The notes under the pieces were generated by a model that did not search any database, was not told where the DNA came from, and saw only the letters and a program-made list of their open reading frames with translations. The translations under genes were made by a program, and so were the position numbers. From NCBI RefSeq assembly GCF_036898095.1, contig NC_090738.1:56306648-56370647 (forward strand): a DNA stretch of 64,000 nucleotides, in the 5' to 3' direction. This stretch comes from Palaemon carinicauda. Its lineage: Eukaryota > Arthropoda > Malacostraca > Decapoda > Palaemonidae. Shown in pieces: positions 19,650 to 30,610 of this stretch (positions are counted from its first letter, which is position 1; each line of letters opens with the position of its first letter).

Positions 19650-19828
19650 CATTCACCGGTGTGTGTGTGTTGGGGGGGGGTAGCTAGCTACCCCTCCCTA
19701 CCCCCCGCTAACTAGCGGCGGGGTAGTAAACCCTCGTTAAAACTTTTATGGCTCATCATTCAGCTACGCCGAAGTAATTACCCCATGTAAATAGCTAAGG
19801 TTTGTATTTCATTAATGGAACAAACAAC
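19650..19828 (-). repeat. Left inverted terminal repeat of element A
   Basis: Reverse complement of the right ITR core: CACCGGTG, GGGGTAGCTAGCTACCCC-type hairpin, CTAGTTAGCGG stem, and TTCGGCGTAGCTGA through CATGTAAATAGC. The outermost bases on the plus strand (TTTGTATTTCATTAATGGAAC) are a diverged version of the left end spelled in the ICRs. Confidence 0.82.
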
Positions 19829-20456
19829 ATTTACAGAAAACTATATTGGAAAATTATATCAAATTTTCAAATCTCATAGTGGCACTAATGATTTCTTCCT
19901 TTTCAGGTAGAAAATTTTTCTGCTTAAAGTTGTATGTATGTATAATTCCCTTAATATATGTTAATATATATTACACTTGTTATTCTATTTTTATTCATTT
20001 ATCGTGAATAAATGTCTATTAAAGTGTAATTGCGTCTTATCTCGCCCCACAATTAGCACAATAAAGAATAGCCAGAGTTCTCCTACTTATTTACCTAAGT
20101 AAACCTCATATTATTGTATGCTTACAGACAATAAATATAGTTAATAGATAATGTTCCGACAACATATACAAACCATGAGACTCTTGTATATCTAGTTGAT
20201 ACTATGTTTGTTAATACAATATATGCAAACCTTGAGACCCCTTTTCTACTGTCTAGAATGACTCTTCCCTGCAGGGGGCAGACAGCACTAACATGTCCAT
20301 GATTAGTGGTAATGACGTATAACGGTCTCAATGGTCCGGATGACCATAAAAAATTTGTCCCAAGGTTAAGGCACCTATGAAAATCCACAGATACAGTACT
20401 TTCTAGTAATTCTCTGGTAAACTTCCATCAGGACGACGGGGCTTGAGCCCAAAAAA
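19829..20456 (+). other. D0 3' noncoding region, right of element A
   Basis: Continues the D0 sequence interrupted at 11910. It aligns by eye with the 3' regions of D1, D2 and D3 (GCGTCTTATCTC near 20031; CTCTGGTAAACTTCCATCAGG near 20412; CTTGAGCCCAAAAAA at the end). It holds AATAAA-type polyadenylation signals (20007, 20061). It ends with the left-end half of the family II ICR. No gene seen. Confidence 0.72.
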
Positions 20457-20481
20457 CGGATTTTGAGCGAAGCGAAAAATT

Positions 20482-20798
20482 ACAAATTCGGAGATAATTT
20501 GTATTTTTCCTAACCATACAAACCTTAGCTATTTACATAGGGGTATTAGTTTTGGCGTAGCTGAAATTGACGAGCCATTATATTTTTAACGAGGGTTAAC
20601 TACCCCCGCGCTAGTTAGCAGGGGTAACCCTCCCCCCTCACACACCGGTGAAATGTCTCACTTCACTTAGAGGGACAGGGCTGGAGGGCAAATATGTGTA
20701 AATAGCTAAGGTTTGTATGGTTAGGAAAAATACAAATCATCTCCGAATTTGTCATTTGTTCCGTAACCGAAATACAAATCACGCTATTTACATAGGGT
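20482..20798 (-). repeat. Right ITR and ICR of element B
   Basis: Right ITR 20482-20655, ICR 20697-20798. The ICR again reads the inverse of the right end, then ATTT, then GTTCCGTAACCGAAAT. Element B's own left end (plus strand ATTTCGGTTACAGAAC, 28304-28319) matches the ICR copy with one mismatch, so this is independent support for the ICR assignment. Confidence 0.85.
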
Positions 20799-21240
20799 GA
20801 CTTACCCCTTAGGAAGGGTGTAAAGTCCCCAGCCTTACTGGCTTTGGCTTACCCGGGGACTCAGAATCCGAGTGAGCAGCACTCGAGAAATGGAGTCCCG
20901 GCACCTCACAAGTTCCTTGCTCTGCAAGGAACGTGTGGCCTACATAAGCTTGTGTGTGAAGGAATAAAGTGTGACTCGTCCTAGGCAGTTGACCTGGAGT
21001 TCTTTAAACGGAACTCTAGGTTAGGACATTCCCAATACCACCTCGTCAGGGTATGGGGGATGCGACAGTATTATCTTTATACTAGGAACATAAGGAAGCA
21101 TGGTTTACCTGCAGAGGTTTGAGGTCAGCTATGCAGAGACCAGGATGCTGCTTTCCCCAGAAGAGGGGAGGATGAAGAAAGAAGTAAGGGCCAGACATAC
21201 TTCTTCCGTTCATGCAGTCTAAAACCGGGTAACAATGCCC
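20799..21240 (-). other. 3' noncoding region of element B
   Basis: Homologous to 1903-2377 with several substitutions and small indels. No gene seen. Confidence 0.6.
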
Positions 21241-22365
21241 TCAACCTTCTGCTACCTGTCCAATAAGGAGCCTGAGGTTAGACCAGCTGTTGTGTAGCCA
21301 CCACAGGGCGATAGAAAACGTATCGATTCTCCTGTGGGTCACGTCCTGCAGGTAGTGGGCTGTGAAGGTCATAAGACGCTTCCAGACTCCAGCTTGTAGC
21401 ACCTGCGTCACAGAGTAGTTCCTCTTGAAGGCCAGGGACGTTGCGATGTATCTGACATCGTGTGCTGTAGGGCGACGTGACGGAGGAGGGTCTGGATCCA
21501 GGTCGAGATGAATGACCTTGAGTCCGGGCTGAAAAGGCATTCTTGGTGACCCTCCCCTGCGTCCTTCCTGTGCTCCCAAACCGGGCTTGCATGTGAGGAC
21601 GTACTGCAGCTGTTCTTAAAGATAACCCCTCCGGTTCCTTACTGGCAAGTAGGAGAAGGTGTGGGTCATCTGTTACAAAACGGAGACTCGAAATCTTGAA
21701 GGAGTCGAACCGAAGGTCCAGGACTCCAAGATTCTGAGTCTAGTAACCAACTCAGGGGCAAACCTGAATGTTACCTCCCCCTATCCTCTTGAAAGGACGA
21801 CGTCGTACAAGAGACCATGAAGATTGCTTACACGCTTGGCCGAGGCCAGAGCGAGCAGGAGCACCGTCTTCCAAGACGGGCGACGATTAGAGGCCTGACG
21901 TAATGGTTCGCAAGAAGATCTCTTAAGGGTCTTAAGAGCCCAAACCATGTTCCCTGGAGGAGGTCTCACTTCCGACTGGGGGCAGGTAAGTTCGTAGCTT
22001 CGTGTGAGCAAAGAAAGATCCAGCGGGGAGGAAATGTCTATTCCTTTCAGCCTGAAGGCCAGGGTAAGGCTGAGCTATAGGCTTCACCGCCGAGAGCGAA
22101 AAATGAATTTCCTCCTGCCGATAAACAATAACTCCGTTATTGCTGGAGTAGAGGCATCAAGGGGAGAGGTACCTCTCCCACGACACCAAGCACAGAAGAC
22201 TCTCCACTTCGCCTGGTAGACCCCTGCGGATGACTTTTGCAGGTGACGAGACCTCCGCTCCGCGACTGTTGCGGGGTGCCTCTTTGTGAGGAGGTGCTGT
22301 AGAGTCTCCAGGCGTGAAGCCGAAGCGATGCTTCGGCTTGTGATAGGTGTTGCAGTGTGGTTGTT
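21241..22365 (-). pseudogene. Family I tyrosine recombinase, decayed (element B)
   Basis: Recognisable pieces in several frames: HDVR...LQAGVWK...TAHYLQDV (21241-21579), LALASAKRVS (21781-22011), and the N-terminal part near 22200. Catalytic Arg, HxxR, Trp and Tyr codons all survive, but the frame is broken by multiple indels (for example around 21540, 21720 and 22070). Confidence 0.8.
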
Positions 22366-24010
22366 TGAGTAGCCCGTGTCGTGGGAGAAGCTCTCCCGGG
22401 AGTTCCGCCAGGGGATGCAGAAGGTCCGAAAACCGTTCTGCGAAAAGTCGCAGCAGAGCTCACAGGGTCATCGATAGGTTGACCGACAATCTGGTCTCGT
22501 TGAGCCCCCTTCTCAACAGACAAAATGGTGGGAAGACGTAGGCGTCGATGTTGTCCCACCATTATAGGAAGGCATCTTGCCAAAGAGCCTTGGGGTCTGA
22601 GACTGGGGGGTAGTACAGCGGCAGCTTGAAGTTCAAGGCTGTCGAGAGCAGGTCCCCCAGGTTAGGACTTTGCTGGTTACTAGGGGCCAAAGACCCCCAG
22701 GTACTCTCTATCTGTGAGTCTCTGCTCAGATTGTCGGAGAGCACATTCCTTTGCCCGGAATGAAGCGAGCCGATAGTGGTATGAGTGGACTTCGGTTCAT
22801 CTCAGTATCTCTACTGCAAGATGCGAATGTTATGAAAATGTACCTCCCTGCTAGTTGAAATACGCCAGTACCGCGGAGTTGTCGCTCACGGAGTGACTCG
22901 CCAGGGTCTGTTGGAACTGTTGAAGGGCCAGACCACAGCCTTTAATCCTAGCTGATTGATGTGGAGGTACCCTTCAGGTTCTGACCATAGGCCTAATTCA
23001 GATCGTGGGGCCCCCCCCCCCCTTTTTTTTTGACGAGTCCGAGAACAGCACCAAATGCGGGGGAAGGACGAGAAGATCCACTCCCTTGCAAGAGGTTTCC
23101 GTACGTCAACCCCCATTGCAGGTCTCATCATTCTGCTGGTCCCATAGGGACCAGAAAGTCCGGTGAATCGTTGCTTTGATTCCACCGGGACTTGGCACGC
23201 CTAACAGGGAACTTATCCTGAGGCGACCGTTCGGAACTAGACGGGTCAAGGAGGAAAGGAGACCTAGGAAGCGTAACCAAGATAGGGCTGAAAGCTCTCC
23301 TTGTCTGAGGAAAGGTTCTGCGACTCTCCTCAGCCTTGCTGCAGTCATCTGATGGGAAGGCTTGGAGATAGGAGTCAATATCATCCCTAGATATCCCAGA
23401 TGTTGAGATAGAAGCAGAGAAGACTTCTCGCAAATTACCATGATCCCTAGGTCTTGGTAAAGTCCCGGAAGCTTGTCTCGGTGTCGAAGAAGATTGATTC
23501 CGAGACTACCGGAGTTAGCCAGTCCTCCAGAAAGCGAAGGAGGCGGAAGCCTGCTCCTGAGTGGCCATGAGGATATCAGGGTGAACCTTCTGGTGAAAAC
23601 CTGCGGTGCTGTGGCGGGATCGCAACACATCTTGAACTGGTACATCTGTTGTCTAGGCTGAATTCCAAGTGCTTCCTGGAAGACGGATGGAATGGGATCT
23701 GAAAGTACCCCTCCTTCCGATCCAGTGCATATGAAGTCTTGTGGTCTCGCTACAAGTCTGATCGATTCTTCTGTTCCACGCTGAGCGAAGTTTGTTCGAC
23801 GAACTTGATCAGAGCTGAGTGGTCGATGATGGGACTCCAGTCTTCAGATGCTTTCCTTACAAGAAAGGGTCGACTGAAGAAGCCGGGGGGGAAACCGTCG
23901 ACGACTCTTTGGAGGGCATCCTTCTAGAGTATGGCCCCTTCCGCCCGAAGGGCTAGCCCCTTGCCGATCCCATGGTATAGAAGCTCAGCGACACTGGATT
24001 CGCTATCAGT
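22366..24010 (-). pseudogene. Family I RNase H and reverse transcriptase, decayed (element B)
   Basis: Fragments in order on the minus strand: RT near 23106-23990 (KGRP-type segment, TAPQVFTRRFTLISSW, LVPNGRLRIS), RNase H near 22886-23100, and the RNase H tail near 22562-22744 (SDNLSR). The RT YLDD is degraded. A TGA replaces the Trp after EILR exactly as in element A. A C-run near 23010 lies in the RNase H start. Confidence 0.75.
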
Positions 24011-24019
24011 GGAGGTAGA

Positions 24020-26410
24020 GATGTTAAGAACGAGGCGGGATATCCTTGGCTGATAACGGAGATCGTGCAGGAATCGGCCCCGGGATGCTGCTATCTGAAA
24101 GTGTAACTTTAGGAATCCCCCCCAGCGGGAAACCTGCAGGGGGTTTGCCAATCCTAGCGTTTGCGGACTCGGCCGCTCCCTCTAGGATTATTGCCTCCCC
24201 GGGAGGACTTCCCGTCCTTCTTGTCCCTGACAGGAGGGGGCTGCTATTTGTACACCTTAGCCTAGGTTGACGAAGCTGTATGTTGAGGCGCTGGAGGCTT
24301 GCAGGGTCTGGAAGGATGCGCCTTTGGAGGAGTGAATCGAGATTCGACTTTCCCCAAACACCAGCTGTCCATTTCCTCGTCCTTGGGCTCAAACAAGCTC
24401 TTCCCAAGGATGGAAGAGTGTCTGAGTGTGCCGACATCCACGGTTGGGACTTCCGAGAGGAACCTCTCAGTCACTGCATCTCCATGCTTGAACATCGAGT
24501 TTGTCCACAAGTTCAAAACTTGGCGACGGAAAACAATGGTGCTTGTGCCCGAGAGAAGGAAAGTTCCCATGATCTTCCTGGAGCTTCCTTCCACAAATCC
24601 TCGGGTCACAATTGGAGAGGGAAATGCCTGGTAAGTCCCTTTCACGGAATGGTGGAGAGGAAGGGCTAGACCAGTCACCCCCATTTGATGGGGCCGGCCT
24701 GAAAAGAAGGAGAAGAATGTTGCCCAGACACTTCTGAAGATTCCTCCTGCTCTTGCATACGCCATGCTTTGCGTTCGCGGGGTGAAGATCGTGACGATGA
24801 TGATCTGAAAATATGCGCTCCAGAAAGCTCGCCAGGTTGCCTGTGTCGCGAAACCCGACGGGAATCGCCATCAAGAGCGCCCTGGCGCTCGCGCGATGAT
24901 ACCATTGATGGTTCGCGCGCGGGTGAACGTGGGCGCGCGGGCGCGTGGGCGGGCGGGTGCATTGGCGCGCGGGCGTGCATGCGCGTGGGTGTGCTGGCGC
25001 GCGGGCAAGTGGACGGGTAGGCGGGTGGGCCCGTATATCGTTGGTTCGCGCGCAGGCGAACGTGGGCGTCCATGGGCGCGGGCTCGTGGGCGTTGGTTCG
25101 TGCGCAGGCGAACGTGGGCGCGCAGGCGAACGTGGGCGCGCAGGCGAACGTGGGCGCGCAGGCGAACGTGGGCGCGCAGGCGAACGTGGGCGCGCAGGCG
25201 AACGTGGGCGCGCATGCGTGCATGGGCGCGGGCTCGTGGGCGTTGGTTCGTGCGCAGGTGATCGTGGGTGCGCAGGCGAGCGGGCGCGCGAGCGTGGCTA
25301 TAAGAATCAGCAAGGGTGTAGAACCAATGATGAGGTTGCGCGCAAGGGCGGGCACAGGAGACTCTCGTGGGCGCGCAGGCGCGCAGAGACTAGCGAAGAT
25401 CGTCGGCGAGGAGGTGAAGGAAATCTTCTTGCCTGCGCCCAGATCTGGTAGATCGTGGGCATGAGGGCGAACGTTGGCGCGCATTGCGCACGTCAGGAAA
25501 GAACGCATATATGAGCGCTGGCGTACAGTGAAGGAACAATCTCCTTGCCTGCGCCCAGATTCAGAAATTGTGGGCGCGAGAGCAAACGTTGGTGCGCCTT
25601 TGCGCACATCAGGAGCGAGCAGGGGAATCGTGGGCGTTCAGGAGGCCGTTGGCGCCCATGGTGTTTGGCAGAAATGGGAGCGCAGGTGTGTGCCCAGATC
25701 CGGAGATCATGGACACGAGGGCGAACGTTGGCGCGCATTGCGCACATCAGGAAAGGGAGCGCCGATGTGCGCTGGCAAGCAGGCGATCGTGGGCGTTCAG
25801 GAGACCGTTGGCGCCCATGGCGCGTAGCAGAAAAGGGCGCGCAGATGTGCGCTGGCGAGCTGAAGAGAGCTGGCGCACCGAAGGTCTCAGAAGCACAGGT
25901 GAGCGCTGGCGCGCAGAAGGGCGCTGGCGCGCAGAAGGGCACTGGCGACCAAAAGATCTATGGCGAGACTCAACTACAGGAGATTGTGGTCCACAGCAGG
26001 CGAGCGCTAGAGCACTACTACGCGCGAGCGTGCAGGAGATCGTTGGCGCGCAGGTAAAACCTGGCACTTAAGGGACTTACCCACATTGTGGAATAAGCCC
26101 CTTTGCCCCGAAGGGACTGGCGCCCGTTGGAAACGAAGTGCGTTGGCACCCACTGCGCATCTGCGTCCAGGAACGGAGATGAAGACTAGAAGGTCTGTCA
26201 GGAGTCGGAGATCGCGAACGATCTTCCGAGGGACAGAGAAGCAGCTGCAACGGTCGGTACTCGTCGAGGAGGATCCTCTGCGGAGAATGTCAAATGAAGA
26301 TGAAGACAACCTCGGACAAGAGCACCATCCTCAGACCTCCGAAGAGGAATCTCTGATAGTGAATTCCCCCGAGGGGAAGAGTCACTTGCAGGAGAGACCG
26401 TAGGCATCAG
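24020..26410 (-). pseudogene. Family I gag-like region, decayed and repeat-expanded (element B)
   Basis: The conserved C-terminal gag block is at 24024-24765 (RHSSILGKSLFEPKDEE). Upstream of it the region becomes CpG-rich repeats (24880-26000) and then Ser/Pro-type sequence (26000-26410). A 310-residue ORF (24675-25607) reads through the array as ACAPTF repeats and is low complexity. No zinc-cysteine cluster comparable to element A was found. Confidence 0.6.
24880..25900. repeat. CpG-rich minisatellite region in element B gag
   Basis: Core array at about 25107-25215: 18-bp unit CGAACGTGGGCGCGCAGG in about six copies. The array is flanked by a ~150-bp longer repeat (catgggcgcgggctcgtggg at 25071 and about 25224). 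A second higher-order repeat of about 158 bp occurs at 25628 and 25786 (gatcgtgggcgttcagga). Absent in this form from elements A and C, which have other CpG-rich arrays in the same place. Confidence 0.85.
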
Positions 26411-26760
26411 CTGTCCCCGAAGGGAACTGAGCCCTTAGCAACAACAGCAACAACAGCAGGAGGAGTCCTCCGAAGAGGAGTCTCTGTGGTGAACTCCCCC
26501 GAGGGGAGAAGCACTCGCAGGAGAGACTGTTGGCATCAGCTGCCCCCGGAGGGGACTGAGCCCTCAGCAACAACAGCAACAACAGAAGAAGGAGACCTCC
26601 GAAGAGGAGTCTCTGTAGTGAACTCCCCCAAGGAGGAGAAGCACTCGCAGGAGAGACCGTAGGGCTCAGCTGCCCCCCAAAGGGGACTGAGCCTTCAGCA
26701 ACAACAGCAACAACAGCAGAAGGAGTCCTCCAAAGAGGAGTCTCTATGAGTGTCCTCCCT
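26336..26760. repeat. ~130-bp minisatellite in element B leader/gag
   Basis: Units start at 26336, 26467, 26596 and 26727 (CCTCCGAAGAGG...). Three full copies and a partial fourth, each carrying GTGAACTCCCCCGAGGGG, GCAGGAGAGACCGT and a (CAACAACAG)-type run. Element A has one copy of the core at about 18788, so the array expanded from a single-copy gag segment. Confidence 0.85.
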
Positions 26761-28150
26761 CGCAAACGAGAGAGGAAACACTTCGTAGAAGAGACTGAAG
26801 AAGGAGCCCATAGTGCCGATGGGTCAGCAAGTGACCTATAAAGAGCAATCCTCCGAAGAGGGGCTCCTGGAGCTGCTCAGCCCCTTGAGCGTAGCTGCAG
26901 GTGCGACCGCTCAGCACCAAGAGCATAGTCGCACGAATTCCATGGTCCGAGCTTGCAACCGCTCAGCCCCTTGAGCAAGGTTACAAAAGCGGTCACTCAG
27001 CATCAAGAGCATAACCACCGGAGGACCAGGAACAAATAACAATAATTAAGGTTAGAGAAGTTCCCCCCAGAAGGGAAAAAACTCAAACCTGGGCAGGGAA
27101 CCTTCCCTCGGAAGGGAAGTTACCCATCCAAGGAGGCGAACCTCCTGAGAGTTCTACGATGAACTAAAGAGCTGTCAGTTGTCACAGGAGAACTTCCAGG
27201 AGAAGTAGACACGCCCCTAACGAAGTCCTATAGAGGAGGCAGCAACAGCAGACTCCCCAGGCCCCAACAAAACAGCACTGCTTCGTTGTCACATTAGGCA
27301 AACGAAAAAACTAGATCGTTAACTGTGAAAATAAAAAGTAATTAGTTAACATTCATTCCACCGGGAAGACTCCGAAGAGGAATCACGAGGGAAAAGAACA
27401 CAAGAATTACACAACAGGCATGTGCCCTCAACCCCACTTACACTCACGAGGAAGGGGGAAGGGCGGAGAACTGTAACAAAAACAGAATTATAACAATTAT
27501 AATTATGTAATTCAATTAAGAATGTTCACTAAAAGTAAGAACGAAAAACCCCGAAGGGAAGCGTTCTACAAAAAGCTGAAAAGTTAACAAATACAATTAG
27601 ATTTCATAAAAAATAATTGAGATAAAATGTACGGCGTAGCAACTCCACCCGACACGGGAAGGAAGCTACCATAGTACGTAGTAAAGGTAGTACGTAGTAA
27701 GGGTGAACGACCTCAAGAGAGAGAGAGAGATACCGTAGTCAAACTACACTCTCATGTCTCCTTCGCTGAAAACCACAAGGAGGAGAAGCGGAGAAACAAT
27801 AATAAGTCCAGCGATGACGACTCCCCACGGCGCCTGAGGAAGGAGCCGAAGGGAGAACCGAAGGACCAAGGAAGAGATCGCGATCCATGAAAATACACCG
27901 TGATGGCCGTACTGCCGGCGGGCTACACGGTGATATCGTACACTACACACACATAGCACGAACACTGAAAAGGAAACTTACTGATTTCTATACTAAAATA
28001 TGTACATAAACAGGAAAATATGTTTACATATATATTGATTATAAGAAAAGTAAGTAATTAAGTAAAGACAAAACATTAAATGGCTGCCAAGCGAGGACGA
28101 AAGACAGACACGTCTGCACATCGTCCGAGCCAAAAGTGAAGTGAGACATT
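26760..28150 (-). other. 5' leader of element B
   Basis: No long ORF. Contains CAGCCCCTTGAGC-type repeats near 26875-27020 (counterpart of the 34-bp array of element C), a CT/GA run (27717-27731) and a splice-acceptor-like TTTCCTTTTCAG/TGT on the minus strand (AG at 27965-27966). Homologous in reverse to 29000-30100 of element C. Confidence 0.6.
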
Positions 28151-28320
28151 TCACCGGTGTGTGAGGGGGGAGGGGTAGCAAGCTACCCCTCCCCTACCCC
28201 TGCTAACTAGCATGGGGGTAGTTAACCCTCGTTAAAAATCTAATGGCTCGTCAATTTCAGCTACGCCGAAAGTGATACCCCTATGTAAATAGCGTGGTTT
28301 GTATTTCGGTTACAGAACAA
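28150..28320 (-). repeat. Left ITR of element B
   Basis: Contains the ACCGGTGTGTGAGG block, the GGGGTAGC.AGCTACCCC hairpin, the CTAACTAGC stem and the end ...TTTCGGTTACAGAAC, then flanking AAAT. Confidence 0.85.
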
Positions 28321-28321
28321 A

Positions 28322-28840
28322 TCTATTTTTGGGTGAGATGGCCATGATGTCCTGATGGAAGGTTCCTTCAGTAGCTTCCTTGGGGTATATATGACTACAG
28401 TAGATATTCCCAGAGAATTAAACTAAAGGTTTCCCAGAATTCTAACTTCTGGCACGAGTACCCTAAAGGTTTCCCTTTAGGATATCGTATATCAACAGGG
28501 GACGTATGCTTGACACGCCACATGGCTATCTGCACCCCACATAGCGTTTATGCTTCGAGGGGGAAGGTGGCAAGTTATAGGAGGAACTGTTGCAAAGTTA
28601 TCCTCCTGCGTTACTGTTACTGTACCTCGCGACGTAAACAAACGGCAGCCATAGCTGTCCGCCATCTTGACTGACGTCACATCTGCCCGCTTCATTCCTA
28701 TCTAGCGTTTCTGTCAACCTCCACGATGCAATAAGAAAGGGAGGGGCCTGACAGGCCAGAATAGAAACAATAGGGCGGGTCCATCAGGACGTCATGGCCA
28801 TCTCACCCAAATATAGATTTTTCGCTTCGCTCAAAATCCG
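28322..28840 (-). repeat. Right inverted terminal repeat of family II element D1
   Basis: A ~520-bp block bounded by inverted ~60-bp arms (CTATTTTTGGGTGAGATGGCCATG at the left; its inverse plus TTTTTCGCTTCGCTCAAAATCCG at the right). Its interior is an inverted copy of the family II left terminus (compare 46720-47060 and 63250-63600). The orientation fits a minus-strand element. It includes TGACGTCA (28672-28679), a CCGCCATCTTGA block and GTAAACAAAC (28634-28643). The same block is at 54918-55441 for D3. Confidence 0.75.
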
Positions 28841-28841
28841 T

Positions 28842-28990
28842 TTGTTCCGTAACTGAAATACAAACCACGCTATTTACATGGGGTAATTACTTCGGCATAG
28901 CTGAAATGACGAGCCGTAAGAATTTTAACGAGGGTTTACTACCCCTCCGCTAGTTAGCGGGGGGTCCCTCACACACACAGTGAGTGCTCC
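28842..28990 (+). repeat. Left ITR of element C
   Basis: Begins TTTGTTCCGTAACTGAAATAC and runs through the TACTTCGGCATAGCTGAAATG core to CTAGTTAGCGGGGGG. Shorter than in element A because the GGGGTAGC hairpin is missing here. Confidence 0.85.
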
Positions 28991-29904
28991 ACTTTACTTT
29001 TGGCTCGGATAGCGAGCGGATGTCTCTACTCCCATCCTCGCTTGACGGCAATTAATGTTTTGTCTTTTACTTACTTTTTCTTATACTTAATATATTTAAA
29101 CAATATTGATGTTTATATATATTCTGGTATAGAATATAGTAAGTTTCCTTTTCAGTGTTTGTGCGGTGTGTGTAGTGTACGACTACGAGAGTGAAACGCC
29201 GGCTTAGCGCTAGGCCACTACGATTTCTCTTCATGGTCACGGCCACTCACTCCTAGGCCACCACGGTTGCCTTCATGGAGAGCGGCCCCTCTCTCGAGGC
29301 CGTTCACCTCTTACTACGTACTACGACTCTACGATAGCTTCTCGGGCCGAGTTGCTATTCCGTTTTATTTGTCTCAATTATTTTTTTATGAAATCTAATT
29401 GTATTTTTAACTTTTCAGCTCTGGGAACACTTCCCTTCGGGGGTCTGTGATTCTTGGGACATTCAAAATCAGTTACATAATTATAGTTGTTATAATTCTG
29501 TTTTTGTTAAGTTCTCCACCCTCCCCCCTCTCCCGTGAATGTCAGTGGGGGAGGAGGGCGCATACCTAACCTCGTTCTTATGTTTCCCTTTCCCTCGGGG
29601 TTGCTCTTCGGAGTTTCACTCGGGGGAATTTCTGTTAAATAATTATTTATTTTCATTTTCCAGTTTTCTATGCTGTTTCTTCGCTGGACTGAAGCGTGCC
29701 AACGAAGCAGAGCTGTCCTGTTTATGCCTTGGGAGTCTGCTGTCGCTGCCATCTCTCTAGGACATCATCATGGGCATTATCCCTTCTCTTAGAAGTTCTC
29801 CCGTGACGACTGTCAGCTCTCCAGTACATCCTAGAACGATAAGGAGGTTCGCCTCCAAGGGTAGTTAGTTAACTTCCCTTCTTACCCTTTTCCTGGTCCT
29901 TAGG

Positions 29905-30120
29905 CAGTTATGCTCTTGGGGCTGAGCGACCGCCCTTGTAACTATGCTCAAGGGGCTGAGCGACCGCCCTTGTAACTATGCTCAAGGGGCTGAGCGACCG
30001 CCCTTGTAACTATGCTCAAGGGGCTGAGCGGTTGCAAGGCCGGGCCAGGGTACTTCTAGCGATTATGCTCTCGGGGCTGAGTGGTCGCTTCCGTAGCTAT
30101 GCTCAAGGGGCTGAGCAGCT
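29905..30120. repeat. 34-bp tandem repeat in element C leader
   Basis: Unit AACTATGCTCAAGGGGCTGA plus GCGACCGCCCTTGT (34 bp), about four copies from 29905, followed by two diverged copies to about 30120. Element B holds scattered inverted relatives at 26875-27020. Confidence 0.85.
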
Positions 30121-30404
30121 GCAGGATCAGTCTTATGACCCCTCTCGTTCACAAGGGAGCAGCTCTAAGGGCTCCTCTTCGGAGGACTGCTCCTTGGTCT
30201 CTTCTACGAAGTGTCTCCTCCTGTTCGCGTGAGAGGACACTCATAGAGACTCCTCTCCGGAGGATTGTTCCTGTTTACGTCAGCTGATCCTACGGCCCTT
30301 AGGGGCACCATCACCAGTCTCTTCTACGAAGTGTTCACCTCACTCATAGAGACTCCTCTTCGGAGGTTTGTTCCTGTTGGAACAGCTTACTGTTCAGTCA
30401 CTAA

Positions 30405-30610
30405 CACTTCGGTGTTTAGTGACAGGGAAACTTCGGTTTCTTGTTACACTGACCCTTCGGGGTCTCGTAACATTAGTTACGCAGATCCCTTGGGCTCTTG
30501 TAACTTTAGTCACTTCTACACTTCGGTGAGTAGTGACAGGGAAACTTCGGTTTCTCGTTGCGCTGACCCTTCGGGGTCTCGCAACTCAACCCTTCGGAGT
30601 CTCGCACACA
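30405..30610. repeat. ~114-bp imperfect repeat in element C leader
   Basis: GACAGGGAAACTTCGGTTTC occurs at 30421 and 30535, each followed by CTGACCCTTCGGGGTCTCG-like sequence. Smaller ACTTCGG/CCTTCGG hairpin-like motifs recur through 30280-30620. Confidence 0.75.

Larger units (their letters stand above)
11911..19828 (-). mobile_element. Family I DIRS element A, end to end
   Basis: The only copy in the array with both ends: right ITR 11911-12103, ICR 12163-12263, YR 12740-14218, RNase H 14273-14578, RT 14545-15900, gag-like region 16095-19525 and left ITR 19650-19828. It is 7.9 kb long including a 463-bp internal duplication. Gene order on the minus strand is gag, RT, RNase H, YR. It is inserted in the 3' noncoding region of D0. 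It is defective (frameshifts in RT/RNase H, a TGA in RNase H and a TAG in gag). Confidence 0.87.
20481..28320 (-). mobile_element. Family I DIRS element B, end to end
   Basis: 7.84 kb. Right ITR from 20482, ICR 20697-20798, YR ~21241-22365, RNase H/RT 22366-24010, gag 24020-26410, expanded leader 26410-28150, left ITR 28150-28320. More diverged than element A, with TATTAGTTTTGGCG for the ATTACTTCGGCG variant in the ITR. It is flanked on both sides by AAAT and inserted in the D1 right end (gcgaaAAAT / AAATctattt; the empty site gcgaaaaatctattt is seen at 54935). Heavily mutated. Confidence 0.85.

Noticed and set aside
25107..25215. Regular short repeats that could suggest a CRISPR array
   Set aside because: The units are contiguous with no unique spacers, lie inside a retrotransposon gag region, and the sequence is eukaryotic.
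24896..25464. Plus-strand Gly/Arg/Ala ORFs over the CpG-rich array
   Set aside because: Open only because of the repeat composition; antisense to the element and without conserved domains.
28322..28840. The ~520-bp inverted-repeat block as an independent MITE
   Set aside because: Its interior is an inverted copy of the family II left terminus and it always abuts the family II 3' end, so it is a terminal repeat of that family. A solo mobile derivative remains possible but is not needed.
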